Assembly: GCF_000429945.1 (NCBI RefSeq)
Contig: NZ_AUCV01000005.1
Location: forward strand, 62,001 to 126,000
Direction of reading: 5' to 3'
Source: Desulfogranum japonicum DSM 18378
GTDB taxonomy: Bacteria; Desulfobacterota; Desulfobulbia; Desulfobulbales; Desulfobulbaceae
DNA length: 64,000 nt
Below the pieces are notes generated by a model, which was not told the DNA's origin, made no database searches, and saw only the letters and a list, made by a program, of their open reading frames with translations. A program made the position numbers and the translations under genes. Positions 25,076-35,480 of the stretch are shown in pieces; within the stretch, counting starts at the first letter, position 1, and the number at the start of each line of letters is the position of its first letter.

Positions 25076-27763
25076 TTACAAGGGGCGTTCCTCGGAATGT
25101 GGGTAGGTTGAACAGATGAATGCGGTTGCCTGCTCATGGGTTGTCACCTGACCGTCGAGTTGGACTTCAATCAGGTGATTGAGCATGGCTCGAAATAATG
25201 GGCCCGGGCGATATCCCATCTCCATGAGTTCATGTCCGTTGATAAGTGGAGTAACATTTTTCAAGGAAGTGACAAAGAGTGAAACAGCCTGTTGAATATG
25301 CCTTTTGCGGGCAATGGTCATCAGGTATAGCAGGCCCTCATTTTCCAGGTCTATGAGCAGCCAATATATCTCACTGGGTTTCATGAAGGGTCGTTTGAGC
25401 ATGTCGCGTGCTATACGCTCCACATCGGCTTTCTGCTGGACGAGTTTTTTGCGCTGCCTTGCCGGTATATCAAAGCGTTGGCAGAAAGCTACCAGTTCCT
25501 TCACCCCGGACCGACTGTAAATAGCAAGCAGATATACCATCCATGATTCAATTTTTTCTGGGAGGTATAACAGGTTAAACCATGATATGGACCTGTTTGC
25601 CTGGGTTATCAGATGTATGAAGCGCCGGTCAATTTTTAGATTTGGTTTCAGATCAGGCCAAATATACGAAAAAAGTTTAAATGCCGCCAGACGCCGCAAC
25701 GATCCCATGGGGTTGCTTTCTGAAAGGATCAGCTTCAGTTCGTAGAAAAAGCGTGGTTCTGTGAAGCGATCGATCAGGTGCATGTCCACTGCGTTTTTTA
25801 TCAATTTTTCCGAGTGCCTGGTTATCTGAAAGTCCAGGCGTGCCTCAAAACGAACTGCTCGGAAAATGCGTGTGGGATCTTCAACGAAACTTAAATTGTG
25901 CAGTACCTGAATACGTCGTTCCTTGAGATCGTTCTGGCTGTTGAAATAATCAACCAGGGTGCCGAATCGTTCCGGATTCAAGTGGATGGCCATGGCGTTA
26001 ATGGTGAAGTCCCGGCGGTAGAGATCCAGCTTGATGGAACTTAATTCCACTGTGGGCAGAGCTGCCGGATATTCATAGTATTCAAGACGGGCAGTGGCTA
26101 CGTCCACTCTGGTGTCATCTGGAAAAATTACCGTTGCTGTTGCAAATTTGTCGTGAGTCCTGACAGAGGCATTCTTTTGCTTTGCATAATGTTTTGCGAA
26201 GCCAATACCATCTCCTTCGATGACCACATCTATATCCGAGTTAGGTACATGCAGGAGCAGGTCGCGCACAAAACCACCGGCCACATAGCTGTTCACCCCT
26301 AGTTTTTCAGCACTTTCCCCTATATCACGGAGCAGGGTGATTGCTTGCCTGGAGAGTACCTGGGTCATGACACCGCTTAGATTACGTGACCGTTTTACGG
26401 AAGGACTTTCATCTTCCTGAAGAAGGTCCACTGGCATATGTGCAGGGTCGTTGATCAACAGGCCAAGCAGGTCAGTACGGGTTATGACGCCAAGTATTGT
26501 TTCGCCCTGGGTTACAGGAATTAATCGCTGTCGATGTTCGATTATCAGTTTTTGGATATCGGCAAGGGTCCCGGAAGGGGGCAGGGTGGCAATTTCCGTG
26601 GTCATGTACTCGGAAACAGGTAAGGAGCCAAGCTTGTGAAAAATTGCTTTCTCTGTGACCATTCGGGACAGGGTGCCCAGTAATCCCCTGGGACGTTCAC
26701 CTGATTCCGGATTACCGCTTTTTTCCGCCACCGGTAAAACCGTAACATTGTATCTGGTCATGAGGTTGCTGGCCTCATGTATGGTGACCTCTGGGGGGAC
26801 CGCTATGACAGGAGACGACATTATTTCTCCAGCCACAGCTTTGGGACGGATATGGCTGTGGAGCAAATAAATCAGGCGCTCTTCAGCCTCAAACAGGGTC
26901 ATGTCCTTGATGGTTGCGCTGGCAGCCGAGCTATGCCCACCTCCTCCGAAAGCTCTGGCAATGATGCCGACATTTACTTCAGGAATCCGGCTTCGGGCAA
27001 TCAGGTACAACCGTTCTCCCATGCTGATAAGTACAAATACAGCATCGAGATTTTCCATGACCATCAGCCGCTGAACAATGACGGCGAAGTCGTCCATGTA
27101 TTCGGCAAGAACCAGTTTGCTGACCACCACATTTACGGAGCCGATGTAGTACGAGACAGCGTTTTTCAGCAAGCTTCCCAGTGAGTTGACCTGTTCCGCG
27201 TTGAGTTCTCTTGCGCTAAATTGGGTTACCACGTCGAGATTGGCACCCTGTGTAAGCAGCCAGGCTGCTGCCTGCATATCCTCCGGTGTAGTTGTGGAGT
27301 GAAGGAAATTGCCGGTATCCTGATAGATGCCTAGAGCCATCAGGGTTGCTTCATCAGGGGTAAGCGAAATGTTACGCTCTTGAAAGATACGGCAGAAAAT
27401 AGTTGTTGTTGCTCCAACATCGGCAATGTTTATGTATTCACCTGTGAGATCACCTGCGTGATCCGGGTGATGGTCAAACAGGTGAATGGACAGATGTCTG
27501 TTATGAAGGCAGCCGATGAGGTCGCCAAGTCGCTCAGGTTGTCTGGTGTCGACAATGATCAGACGACGAACCGTATCCATATGGATATGTTTGGCCTTTT
27601 TAAAGGCATATATGTTGCGAAATTGCTGGGAAAGATATTCGCGAACAGATTTTTCCTGGGATCCTGGGAAGACCAGTTCCGCTTCCGGGTAGAGGCGCTT
27701 TGCAGCAACCATGGAGGCCAGGCTGTCAAAATCAGCATTGATGTGTGTAGTGATAATTTCCAT
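25076..27763 (-). CDS. DHH - CBS - tRNA nucleotidyltransferase/poly(A) polymerase fusion
   Basis: Start taken at ATG 27763 (MEIITTHINADFDSLAS); the frame upstream would run back into the tRNA gene. About 895 residues in three parts. A DHH/DHHA1 phosphoesterase comes first (HINADFDSLAS, LFDHHPDHAG, GGGGHSSAAS). Two CBS domains follow (EIMSSPVIAVPPE, YMTTEIATLPPSG). The class II nucleotidyltransferase is last (VAGGFVRDLLL, SDIDVVIEGDG, RRDFTINAMA, EDPTRIFRAVRFEAR). This fusion is known from Aquifex and deltaproteobacteria, where the NT part adds A (or CCA) to tRNA 3' ends. The DHH part may act on nanoRNA or cyclic nucleotides. Ligands of the CBS pair are unknown. Confidence 0.88.
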   Translation of the reverse strand: MEIITTHINADFDSLASMVAAKRLYPEAELVFPGSQEKSVREYLSQQFRNIYAFKKAKHIHMDTVRRLIIVDTRQPERLGDLIGCLHNRHLSIHLFDHHPDHAGDLTGEYINIADVGATTTIFCRIFQERNISLTPDEATLMALGIYQDTGNFLHSTTTPEDMQAAAWLLTQGANLDVVTQFSARELNAEQVNSLGSLLKNAVSYYIGSVNVVVSKLVLAEYMDDFAVIVQRLMVMENLDAVFVLISMGERLYLIARSRIPEVNVGIIARAFGGGGHSSAASATIKDMTLFEAEERLIYLLHSHIRPKAVAGEIMSSPVIAVPPEVTIHEASNLMTRYNVTVLPVAEKSGNPESGERPRGLLGTLSRMVTEKAIFHKLGSLPVSEYMTTEIATLPPSGTLADIQKLIIEHRQRLIPVTQGETILGVITRTDLLGLLINDPAHMPVDLLQEDESPSVKRSRNLSGVMTQVLSRQAITLLRDIGESAEKLGVNSYVAGGFVRDLLLHVPNSDIDVVIEGDGIGFAKHYAKQKNASVRTHDKFATATVIFPDDTRVDVATARLEYYEYPAALPTVELSSIKLDLYRRDFTINAMAIHLNPERFGTLVDYFNSQNDLKERRIQVLHNLSFVEDPTRIFRAVRFEARLDFQITRHSEKLIKNAVDMHLIDRFTEPRFFYELKLILSESNPMGSLRRLAAFKLFSYIWPDLKPNLKIDRRFIHLITQANRSISWFNLLYLPEKIESWMVYLLAIYSRSGVKELVAFCQRFDIPARQRKKLVQQKADVERIARDMLKRPFMKPSEIYWLLIDLENEGLLYLMTIARKRHIQQAVSLFVTSLKNVTPLINGHELMEMGYRPGPLFRAMLNHLIEVQLDGQVTTHEQATAFICSTYPHSEERPL

Positions 27764-27892
27764 GATGGCTGTATAATACTGCATAGTGGGGATTTGCGCA
27801 AAAATAGAAAAAAATAGTTTGTCATCGCCTGGATGTTGCTTGACAAATGCTTTGTTATGCGGTAAATTTCTCTGTTCAAGTAAGCTGGATGT

Positions 27893-27968
27893 GCGGGTGT
27901 AGCTCAGTTGGCAGAGCACAAGCTTCCCAAGCTTGGGGTCGCGGGTTCGAGCCCCGTTGCCCGCTCCA
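27893..27968 (+). tRNA. tRNA-Gly (anticodon CCC)
   Basis: A 76-nt cloverleaf. Acceptor GCGGGTG pairs with TGCCCGC (two wobble pairs at the base), the D-arm is GCTC/GAGC, the anticodon stem CAAGC/GCTTG encloses TTCCCAA, and the T-arm is GCGGG-TTCGAGC-CCCGT. Discriminator T is followed by encoded CCA. Anticodon CCC reads GGG, so glycine. It stands just upstream of the rimP-nusA-infB cluster. Confidence 0.93.
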
Positions 27969-27988
27969 AGTTGGCCCGTCGGACTTCT

Positions 27989-28013
27989 GCCAAGAAGTTT
28001 TGGTCTTCTTGGC
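27989..28013 (+). repeat. Hairpin downstream of tRNA-Gly
   Basis: GCCAAGAAG (27989-27997) pairs perfectly over 9 bp with CTTCTTGGC (28005-28013), loop TTTTGGT. It lies 20 bp after the tRNA and before the real terminator. It could be a processing signal or a non-functional relic. Confidence 0.5.
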
Positions 28014-28046
28014 TAAGACATACGCCAAAGTATCAGGTGTACATGA

Positions 28047-28070
28047 AAGTGGGCTTTGCCCGCTTTTTTT
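28047..28070 (+). terminator. Terminator of tRNA-Gly
   Basis: AAGTGGGC (28047-28054), TTT loop, GCCCGCTT (28058-28065), then a T-run to 28070. It separates the tRNA unit from rimP. Confidence 0.85.
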
Positions 28071-28071
28071 A

Positions 28072-28101
28072 TTGCCTTTTTGGCTTGTTGTTACTGATAA
28101 T
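28072..28101 (+). promoter_or_regulatory. Possible sigma-70 promoter of the rimP-nusA-infB operon
   Basis: TTGCCT (28072-28077) and GATAAT (28096-28101) with an 18-bp spacer, directly after the tRNA terminator and 24 bp before the rimP start. The fit is moderate, but a promoter is needed between that terminator and rimP unless there is read-through. Confidence 0.4.
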
Positions 28102-28125
28102 CGTGCGATGGGAGAATGAAATATC

Positions 28126-28587
28126 GTGGAGAGTGTTGGCGCAAAAATAGTCGAAACCATAGAAGCCTTCGCTGGACCGCTGCTTGAAGACATGGGTTTG
28201 GAACTTGTGGAAATTCAGTTCCGACGGGAGAATCATGGCTGGGTGCTACGTTTTTTCATAGATAAACAAGGTGGCGTTACCATTGATGATTGCGCCAATG
28301 TCAGCCGCGAAGTGAGCGCATATCTAGAGGTGGAAGACCTCATAGATCATGCCTATCATCTTGAGGTCTCTTCGCCCGGGGCAGAACGCCCATTGAAAAC
28401 AAAAGACGACTTTAAACGTTTTGTCCAAAGTAAGGCCCGGATCAAAATGCGAGAGCCAATTGGTGAGCAGAAGGTCTTTGTCGGCATCATACAGGAATTT
28501 GATGGAGATGCTGTCCTCCTGGAACAGGATGGTCGTACAATATCATTGGACTTTGAGAAAATATCCAGGGCACGCCTGGCGTTATAG
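28126..28587 (+). CDS. rimP: Ribosome maturation factor RimP
   Basis: 153 residues, the two-domain RimP/YhbC fold that helps assemble the 30S subunit: N-terminal domain (LEDMGLELVEIQFRRE, VTIDDCANVSREVSAYL, YHLEVSSPGAERPL) and a C-terminal SH3-like barrel. Start is GTG 28126 with GGGAG upstream; no in-frame ATG fits. First gene of the translation cluster, 72 bp before nusA, the standard bacterial order. Confidence 0.95.
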   Translation: MESVGAKIVETIEAFAGPLLEDMGLELVEIQFRRENHGWVLRFFIDKQGGVTIDDCANVSREVSAYLEVEDLIDHAYHLEVSSPGAERPLKTKDDFKRFVQSKARIKMREPIGEQKVFVGIIQEFDGDAVLLEQDGRTISLDFEKISRARLAL

Positions 28588-28659
28588 GCGCTGAGGTCGC
28601 GTCCGACTATTACAGGTAGGCAAGTTGGGAGAATATTGCCGACACTGGAGTGAACGACT

Positions 28660-30084
28660 ATGGTAGGAGTGGAAAATCTGAAACGCATTATCGATCAAAT
28701 TTGCCGGGATAAGGGCATTGATAGATCTTTACTTGTTGATGCCATTGAAGAGGCTGTACGTTCGGCTGTGCGTAAAAAATACGGCAGTCGCAGGGATATT
28801 GAAGTGCAGTTCAACGATGAGCTCGGAGAGATCGAAGTGTTTCAGTATCGTACTGTTGTCGACGAGGTCTATGATGAAGAGACCGAAATATGTCTCGAAG
28901 ATGCCAGGCGCCTTGATCCTGAAGTGGAGCTTGATGACGATTTAGGCGAAAAAATGGATAACGTCGGTGATCTGGGAAGGATCGCTGCACAGTCTGCAAA
29001 GCAGGTTATTATCCATCGCATGCGTGATGCGGAACGGGATGTTATTTATGACATGTTCCGTGATAGAGAAGGCAGTATCGTGAATGGAATCGTACAGCGG
29101 TTTGAGCGTGGCAACATGATTATCAACCTCGGGCGTACAGATGCTGTGCTGCCGCGAGATGGCCAGATTCCCAAAAGATCTTATAAGCAGGGAGATCGAA
29201 TTCGTGCATATCTGCAGCAGGTAAAACACGAATCTCGAGATGCTCAGCTTGTTTTGAGTAGAACCTGTAACGAGTTTCTCATCAAATTGTTTGAGATGGA
29301 AGTGCCTGAAATTGCCGAGGGCGTTGTTAAGATCATGGGCGCAAGTCGTGAGCCTGGGTTCCGTGCAAAAATTGCAGTGTCCTCCATTGAGTCCGACGTC
29401 GACCCCGTTGGTGCGTGCGTGGGGCTGAAAGGCTCACGTGTACAGAATGTCGTGCAGGAACTGCAGGGTGAGCGTATTGATATTGTTCCCTGGAGCCCAG
29501 ATCCAGCCAAGTATGTCTATAATGCGCTGGCACCTGCAGAGGTTTCCATGGTCATTGTGTACGAAGAAAATAACCAGTTGTTGGTCGTGGTTCCTGACGA
29601 TCAACTGAGCCTTGCCATCGGTCGTCAGGGGCAAAATGTGCGTCTGGCATCGCGCCTTATGGGGTGGCGGATTGATGTGAAAAGTGAAACTCGTTACGCG
29701 AATCTGTCTCAACCCGGATATAAAAGCCTTGTAGCCGTTGATGGGGTTGATGAGCCTATGGCTGATAAACTTTTTGCCGCAGGGATAAAAAGTTCAGGAG
29801 AGCTGGCAGGTTTGGCTCCAGAGCAGCTCATGAATATTATCCGAATAGGCGAGGAACGAGCTGCCCTTGTTATTAAGATGGCTGGCTTGGTGCCTGCTCC
29901 TGATATTCAGGAACTTGAAGCGGAACCAGAACCAGAAGCTGAAGCTGAGGCTGAAGCAGAGATTTCTGTAGACGAGTCTCCCTTTACGGATGTGGAGGAT
30001 GAGACAGACGCAGATGACGAGGTGCAGGCTGCTTCAACAGATCAGGAAGCGGAAAACACACAGCAACCATACGAAAACGAGTGA
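28660..30084 (+). CDS. nusA: Transcription elongation/termination factor NusA
   Basis: 474 residues: the N-terminal RNAP-binding domain (1-125), an S1 domain (GIVQRFERGNMIINLG), and KH1/KH2 (VGACVGLKGSRVQNVVQELQ; LAIGRQGQNVRLASRL). A HhH-like region follows (VDEPMADKLFAAGIKSSGEL), then a long acidic tail from about residue 425 of Glu/Ala repeats. It modulates pausing, termination and antitermination. Its stop overlaps ylxR by 4 bp. The acidic tail is longer than in many NusA proteins. Confidence 0.97.
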   Translation: MVGVENLKRIIDQICRDKGIDRSLLVDAIEEAVRSAVRKKYGSRRDIEVQFNDELGEIEVFQYRTVVDEVYDEETEICLEDARRLDPEVELDDDLGEKMDNVGDLGRIAAQSAKQVIIHRMRDAERDVIYDMFRDREGSIVNGIVQRFERGNMIINLGRTDAVLPRDGQIPKRSYKQGDRIRAYLQQVKHESRDAQLVLSRTCNEFLIKLFEMEVPEIAEGVVKIMGASREPGFRAKIAVSSIESDVDPVGACVGLKGSRVQNVVQELQGERIDIVPWSPDPAKYVYNALAPAEVSMVIVYEENNQLLVVVPDDQLSLAIGRQGQNVRLASRLMGWRIDVKSETRYANLSQPGYKSLVAVDGVDEPMADKLFAAGIKSSGELAGLAPEQLMNIIRIGEERAALVIKMAGLVPAPDIQELEAEPEPEAEAEAEAEISVDESPFTDVEDETDADDEVQAASTDQEAENTQQPYENE

Positions 30085-30338
30085 AAAATGCACATGTGCC
30101 ACATCGAACCTGTAGGGGATGTGGACTGAAGGTATCGCGGGGCGAATTGCAGCGGTACGTATGGCACAAAGGCGCATTGATAGCCGACGATAAAGGGGAT
30201 ATGCCCGGTCGAGGAGTGTATTGCTGTAAAAACGAACAGTGTTACTGTCGGCTCCGGAAAAAGAAAAAGATGCTAAAACACGTGTTGCGAATTCGAGACG
30301 AGCACGTTAATGGATGGGAAGGAGCATGCAATGAGTAG
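30081..30338 (+). CDS. ylxR: YlxR family RNA-binding protein
   Basis: 85 residues, DUF448: [20 protein letters not shown] and [16 protein letters not shown], the typical GRG(A/V)Y(V/C)C motif. In the usual position between nusA and infB, overlapping nusA by 4 bp and running 8 bp into the infB start. Homologues bind RNA and have been linked to RNase P. Basic C-terminus ([11 protein letters not shown]). Confidence 0.93.
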   Translation: MKNAHVPHRTCRGCGLKVSRGELQRYVWHKGALIADDKGDMPGRGVYCCKNEQCYCRLRKKKKMLKHVLRIRDEHVNGWEGACNE

Positions 30339-33333
30339 GGTCCGAGTATATGAACTGGCAAAAGACGCCGGGTTGAAAAGTAAAGAACTGGCTGATAAGT
30401 TGATAGCGATGGGATACCCTATTAAGAGTCACAGCTCTACGGTAGATGATGATATGGCTGCAGACATTCGAAAGAAGATATTGGAAGGTGCTGTTACAGC
30501 AGGAGTGGCAGAAGGCCGTATTGACCTGAAAGATCGTCAGGAAACGGTTAAGCCCCGATCTAAAACGGTCGTAAGAAGACGCTCAAAGGCTGAGAAAGAG
30601 GAAGCTCTCAAACGTCTTGAAGAAGAAGAGGCTGCAGCGCTGGAAGCCCAGGAAGCTGAAGCACTGTCCGAAGAGGTTCTTGAACCGGTGGAAGAACCTG
30701 CTGACGTGGAAACAGCTGAGATGGAAACAGCTGAGGCGGAAACAGCCGATGTCGAAACGAATGTGCCGGAGCAACGTGCGGAAGAGGTAACCACTGAAAC
30801 CGCATCACAAGAGCCAGAGCTTGAAATAGAGCCAGCGCCTGAATCACTGCCCGGTCAAGAGCCGGCAGCAGGAGGGGAACCTGAAGTGGAAGCTGTCCAA
30901 TCGTCTGCTGAAGCAGCAGCCGTACATATAGAACCGCCAGCCGAACCAGTCGATGAGGCAGAAGCCGTGGAGCAGCCTGTGGTAAAAGAAAAGAAAGCGC
31001 AGCTCGTCGAACAGCCTGTACAAGCAAAGGAAAGGCGACCTGTCGAGAAGAAAAAGCACGATACTGATGCTCTAGTTGGAAGTGATCAGGCAGCCATGAA
31101 GCAAAAAAAGGCGAACCATAAAAAGGAAGAGTCAAAAGCCGCTCCTGCCGCCAAGAGAGGTAAGGAAATCATTAATGGCGTCCCGAGAACAGGTAAAAAA
31201 CTTGCCAAAGTAGTCGGACGAGTGGAAATCCCCATTCCTGAGAAAAAGGCAAAACCCGCCCCCCCTCGCCGGCCATCGCGTCCAGCCAGACCCAATGCAA
31301 ACCAGGATACTTCTGGTCCAGCTGTGGTTCCCGAGATGGATGCCTCCCGTGCTGGCAAAGGAAAAAAGAAAAGCAAACGGGTCGTTGTCGCCATGGGGAA
31401 CGAAGAGGATGCCCGAAGTAAAAAGACAACGAAAAGTGGCAAAAAGGGTCGCTCTAAACTAGATTATGGCCAGGACGGTGATGTCGAATTCATGCGTCCA
31501 CGCAAAGGAAAGAGAAAAAGAGATACCCGCAGGGAAAAACAGGTTCAACAGATCATTGCCGAGACCAAAGCCATCAAACGTCGTATTAAGGTGGTGGAAA
31601 CCATCAACGTTGGCGACCTTGCAAAACGTATGGGGGTCAAAGCAAATGAAGTGATAGCCGCTCTCATGAAACTCGGTGTTATGGCAACCCTTAACCAGGC
31701 GCTCGATCTGGATACAGCATCTCTTGTGGCCGCAGACTTCGGGTATGAGGTTGAGCAGGCTATGACTGAAGAGCTGGAAGTCGAAGCGTTTCAGGAGCAG
31801 GAAGATGAAAAGGGTGGAGAGGCCATCTCCAGACCTCCGGTTGTTACTGTAATGGGACACGTTGATCATGGTAAAACATCCATCCTTGATGCCATTCGAA
31901 AAACCGATGTGGCAGAAGGTGAAGCTGGCGGTATTACCCAGCATATAGGTGCATACCACGTTCAGGCTCCTTCCGGAGATCTGACTTTTGTCGATACTCC
32001 AGGCCATGCCGCGTTTACCGAGATGCGTTCCCGGGGTGCTAAAGTTACAGATATTGTTGTGCTTGTTGTGGCTGCTGACGATGGTGTTATGGATCAAACC
32101 AAGGAAGCTATATCCCACTCCAAGGCTGCCGAAGTACCAATAGTGGTGGCGATCAACAAGATTGATAAAGATAATGCCGATGCGGAAAGGGTAAAACGTG
32201 AGTTGAGCGATTTTGGTCTCATTCCCGAAGAGTGGGGCGGTGATACCATTTATTGTGAGACTTCTGCCAAACAAGGGCTGGGGATCAATGAGCTTCTTGA
32301 ATCGATTCAGCTACAGGCGGAAATCCTGGAACTTAAGGCTGATCCTGTGCGAAAGGCAAAAGGAACCGTTATAGAGGCCCAGCTACATAAAGGACGTGGA
32401 GCTGTTGCAACTGTACTGGTTCAGGAAGGAACGCTACGGGTTGGCGATAACTTTGTTTCCGGTATGTACAGCGGTAAAGTACGTATGTTGATTAATGATC
32501 GTGGAGAGCAGGTAAGTGAAGCCGGTCCCGCGATACCTGTTGAGGTTCAAGGCATTTCAGGCGTTCCCTCGGCTGGTGATGAATTTCTGGTTCTGTCAGA
32601 CGAAAAGATGGCAAAATCGCTCTCAGAATCCCGTTTGCAGAAAGCCAGAGAGTCGGAACTCGCCTCTGCCTCCAAGGTGTCACTGGACAACCTGTTTGAG
32701 AAAATGGCTGAACAGGATGTGAAAGAGCTCCGTGTTATTCTTCGAGCTGACGTACAGGGAACTCTGCAGGCTTTCGGACAGGCTGCTGAAAAACTCTCGA
32801 CCAGTGAAATTAAGGTCCGTGTCCTTCACGAAGGTACTGGCTCCATTACCGAGAACGATATTCATCTTGCTGCAGCTTCTGATGCTGTTATCATTGGTTT
32901 CAATGTGCGACCAACTGTTAAGGTTAAAGAACTTGGTGAGCACGAACAGGTCGATATCCGATCGTACGACGTAATTTACCATGCCCTTGAAGATATCGAG
33001 AAAGCGATGGTTGGTATGCTTGAACCTACCTTTGAGGAACGTGTGATCGGTACTGCTGAAGTTCGTGACACTTTCCAGGTACCCAAGGTCGGAACCATTG
33101 CCGGTTGCTCTGTTATCGATGGTAAAATTGAACGTCACGCAGGGGTACGTGTACTCAGGGATGGTGTGGTAATCTACACTGCTAAAATTTCATCTTTGAA
33201 ACGCTTCAAAGATGATGTGAAAGAAGTCCTGACCGGGTATGAATGTGGTATTGGCGTGGAAAATTTTAATGACATCAAGTTGGGCGACCACCTTGAGGCC
33301 TTTGTCCTTGATGAGGTTGAGGCCCACCTGTAG
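30331..33333 (+). CDS. infB: Translation initiation factor IF-2
   Basis: 1000 residues from ATG 30331, chosen because GGAAGGAG sits 6 bases before it; ATG 30310 in frame has none. IF2-N domain ([20 protein letters not shown]), then a very long Glu/Ala/Pro and Lys-rich linker (about 80-400), a second IF2-N helix ([20 protein letters not shown]), and the GTPase ([20 protein letters not shown]). Domains II, III and the fMet-tRNA-binding IV follow ([37 protein letters not shown]). The linker carries imperfect [13 protein letters not shown] repeats. Confidence 0.98.
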   Translation: MSRVRVYELAKDAGLKSKELADKLIAMGYPIKSHSSTVDDDMAADIRKKILEGAVTAGVAEGRIDLKDRQETVKPRSKTVVRRRSKAEKEEALKRLEEEEAAALEAQEAEALSEEVLEPVEEPADVETAEMETAEAETADVETNVPEQRAEEVTTETASQEPELEIEPAPESLPGQEPAAGGEPEVEAVQSSAEAAAVHIEPPAEPVDEAEAVEQPVVKEKKAQLVEQPVQAKERRPVEKKKHDTDALVGSDQAAMKQKKANHKKEESKAAPAAKRGKEIINGVPRTGKKLAKVVGRVEIPIPEKKAKPAPPRRPSRPARPNANQDTSGPAVVPEMDASRAGKGKKKSKRVVVAMGNEEDARSKKTTKSGKKGRSKLDYGQDGDVEFMRPRKGKRKRDTRREKQVQQIIAETKAIKRRIKVVETINVGDLAKRMGVKANEVIAALMKLGVMATLNQALDLDTASLVAADFGYEVEQAMTEELEVEAFQEQEDEKGGEAISRPPVVTVMGHVDHGKTSILDAIRKTDVAEGEAGGITQHIGAYHVQAPSGDLTFVDTPGHAAFTEMRSRGAKVTDIVVLVVAADDGVMDQTKEAISHSKAAEVPIVVAINKIDKDNADAERVKRELSDFGLIPEEWGGDTIYCETSAKQGLGINELLESIQLQAEILELKADPVRKAKGTVIEAQLHKGRGAVATVLVQEGTLRVGDNFVSGMYSGKVRMLINDRGEQVSEAGPAIPVEVQGISGVPSAGDEFLVLSDEKMAKSLSESRLQKARESELASASKVSLDNLFEKMAEQDVKELRVILRADVQGTLQAFGQAAEKLSTSEIKVRVLHEGTGSITENDIHLAAASDAVIIGFNVRPTVKVKELGEHEQVDIRSYDVIYHALEDIEKAMVGMLEPTFEERVIGTAEVRDTFQVPKVGTIAGCSVIDGKIERHAGVRVLRDGVVIYTAKISSLKRFKDDVKEVLTGYECGIGVENFNDIKLGDHLEAFVLDEVEAHL

Positions 33334-33346
33334 GATCTGTTAGAAG

Positions 33347-33742
33347 ATGGATTTTGATTTTACCCTGCCGGGACTCCGGCGCCCTGAAAGTTCCAGGCCC
33401 AAGCGCGTGGCCGAAGCTATTCAGCATGAATTTGCCGTATTACTGCGGCAGAAGGTCGCTGATCCTCGCCTGGCGAGTGTGGCGGTTTCCCATGTGACCA
33501 TGTCACCAGACTTAAAATTGGCAAAGGTGTTTTTTACCGTTACAGAGAAGTCTTCTGTAACGGATGCCAAAAAAGCACTTATCAAGGCCAAGGGATTTTT
33601 CCGTAGTCACCTTGCCAAGGCGTTGAATCTTCGTTACACTCCCGATATTCATTTTCATTATGACAGTCAGAGTGAAGAAATAGAACGAATAGACGAATTG
33701 TTTCGTCAGCTGGAGCAGGAAAAAAAGGATGAAAACACCTGA
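33347..33742 (+). CDS. rbfA: Ribosome-binding factor A
   Basis: 131 residues, KH-like RbfA: RPKRVAEAIQHEFAVLLRQK, VSHVTMSPDLKLAKVFFTV, LRYTPDIHFHYDSQSEEIER. It helps mature 16S rRNA at the 5' end of the 30S subunit. 13 bp after infB; its 3' end overlaps nrnA by 14 bp. Confidence 0.95.
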   Translation: MDFDFTLPGLRRPESSRPKRVAEAIQHEFAVLLRQKVADPRLASVAVSHVTMSPDLKLAKVFFTVTEKSSVTDAKKALIKAKGFFRSHLAKALNLRYTPDIHFHYDSQSEEIERIDELFRQLEQEKKDENT

Positions 33743-34715
33743 GCAAGTCCTGGTTGCCCTTCAACAGGCCTCCTCTGTGATTCTGGCAACACACATTAAT
33801 CCGGATGGCGACGCCATTGGATCATTGCTTGGGTTAATGCATCTTCTTGAAGGTGCAGGTAAAAAAGTCTTTGCCTTTGCTGAAGAACCTGTTTCTCATA
33901 GCTATCGGTTTCTGCCCGGTTCAGGCCAGGTTAATACGGAATTGGAGCAATTACAGCTCTTTCGGGAACGAGCCGGTAAAGACATCTTGTGTGTGAGCCT
34001 GGACTGTGGCGATGAAAAACGTCTGGGACGATACAGCGCACAACTCCTGTCCATCAGTCCGTTTATGGTAATTGATCATCATAGGGGAAATGATGGGTTT
34101 GGCTCAATGCATTGGATAGAGCCCGATCGATCTTCAACCGGTGAAATGATTTACGATCTTGCCGTTGATCTCGACCTGACCATAACCCCGGAAGTAGCCG
34201 AATGTCTGTATGTTGCAATCTCAACAGATACTGGATCATTCAAGTATGAATCAACCAGCAAGCACACCCATAATATTGCTGGCTATTTGTTGGGGAAAGG
34301 CGTTAAACCTGCTGAAATTGCAACTCATCTTTATGATAACTACACTCTGGGGCGCCTGCGATTGATGCAGGAGGTGCTTGCCACTTTGGAAATGTTCAAC
34401 CGGGATCGTATTGCCATAATACGTGTCAGCCAGAATATGCTCGAACGTACTTTTACTACCCTTGAGGATACGGAATCCTTTATCAACCTTCCCAGGTCGG
34501 TTCGTTCTGTTCGTGTTTCCGTGTTTTTAAAAGAGATCAATAAAGGCTTGATATCTGTCAGTATGCGCGCCAAGGGAAAGTGTGATGTGTCTGTAGTGGC
34601 TGCTGGCTTTGGCGGAGGTGGCCATAAGAATGCCAGCGGTTTCAGAGTCCGGGGAAAGAGTATAGATCAGGTGAGAGATATGCTCGTCCCCATACTTGAA
34701 CAGGCTACGAGCTAG
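33729..34715 (+). CDS. nrnA: DHH phosphoesterase NrnA-like (nanoRNase/pAp phosphatase)
   Basis: 328 residues. DHH domain (THINPDGDAIGSLLGL, SLDCGDEKRLGRY, VIDHHRGNDGFG) and DHHA1 (VVAAGFGGGGHKNASGFRV). Homologues degrade 2-5 nt RNAs and dephosphorylate pAp. In the standard rbfA-nrnA-truB position; overlaps rbfA. The start ATG 33729 follows AAAAAAGG-type purines inside the rbfA 3' end. Confidence 0.92.
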   Translation: MKTPEQVLVALQQASSVILATHINPDGDAIGSLLGLMHLLEGAGKKVFAFAEEPVSHSYRFLPGSGQVNTELEQLQLFRERAGKDILCVSLDCGDEKRLGRYSAQLLSISPFMVIDHHRGNDGFGSMHWIEPDRSSTGEMIYDLAVDLDLTITPEVAECLYVAISTDTGSFKYESTSKHTHNIAGYLLGKGVKPAEIATHLYDNYTLGRLRLMQEVLATLEMFNRDRIAIIRVSQNMLERTFTTLEDTESFINLPRSVRSVRVSVFLKEINKGLISVSMRAKGKCDVSVVAAGFGGGGHKNASGFRVRGKSIDQVRDMLVPILEQATS

Positions 34716-34736
34716 GCTGCATATCATACGTATCCG

Positions 34737-35480
34737 ATGACGGCAGAAGTATATCTTATTGACAAGCCTGTGGGCAAAAGTTCCTTTGCAATGGTCCGGA
34801 TTATCCGCAGAATGCTGGGGATTAAAAAGGTGGGCCATGCAGGCACCTTGGATCCTTTTGCCAGTGGACTGCTCATTATTTGTGCAGGCAGACCCGCAAC
34901 CAAACATATCGAAAAGTTCATGGGAGGTCGGAAAACCTATGTGGCAACAGTGGAACTAGGTGTGACCACTACCACCCACGACCCTGAAGGAGAAGTGACG
35001 GGCCGTTTTACCGTTCCAGATCTGGACAGAGAAACTATCGATTCTACACTAAAACAGTTCGTTGGTAGACAACTTCAGGCCCCGCCTAGTTTTTCTGCAG
35101 CAAAGCATAAAGGAAAACCTCTGTATCATTATGCCCGCCAAGGTATTTTCATCGCCAAAGAACCGAAGGAAATAGAAATATACGCTCTGCATTGTATACA
35201 ATATGTACCTCCTCTGATGGAAATCGAGGTCACCTGTAGCCGCGGGACCTATGTACGGGTATTGGGAGCAGATATCGGAAAAGCTTTAGGGTGTGGTGGC
35301 GCCTATTTAACAGCATTGAGGCGAACCGTCAGTGGACCGTTCCATGTCAATGATGCCCTTTGTGTTGATACACTGGAGGGGGATGCAGGCAAGAAAATAT
35401 TGCAGGAAGCAGGAATGTCTGTTGATAATGCCTTGCAACAATTACCACAAGAACATATTGTCATACCAGACGTGGCATGA
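34737..35480 (+). CDS. truB: tRNA pseudouridine(55) synthase TruB
   Basis: 247 residues. Catalytic motif GHAGTLDPFASGLL with the nucleophilic Asp, and RGTYVRVLGADIGKALGCGGAYL near residue 180. It makes pseudouridine 55 in the T-loop of tRNAs. It is shorter than E. coli TruB (314), ending after the catalytic domain, so it lacks most of the C-terminal PUA module. 21 bp after nrnA. Confidence 0.94.
   Translation: MTAEVYLIDKPVGKSSFAMVRIIRRMLGIKKVGHAGTLDPFASGLLIICAGRPATKHIEKFMGGRKTYVATVELGVTTTTHDPEGEVTGRFTVPDLDRETIDSTLKQFVGRQLQAPPSFSAAKHKGKPLYHYARQGIFIAKEPKEIEIYALHCIQYVPPLMEIEVTCSRGTYVRVLGADIGKALGCGGAYLTALRRTVSGPFHVNDALCVDTLEGDAGKKILQEAGMSVDNALQQLPQEHIVIPDVA

Noticed and set aside
30537-31442. 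Long minus-strand frames opposite infB
   Set aside because: They mirror the low-complexity Glu/Ala/Lys linker of IF-2; no start sites.
31459-32274. 271-codon minus-strand frame opposite infB
   Set aside because: Antisense shadow of the highly conserved IF-2 GTPase; no ribosome site.
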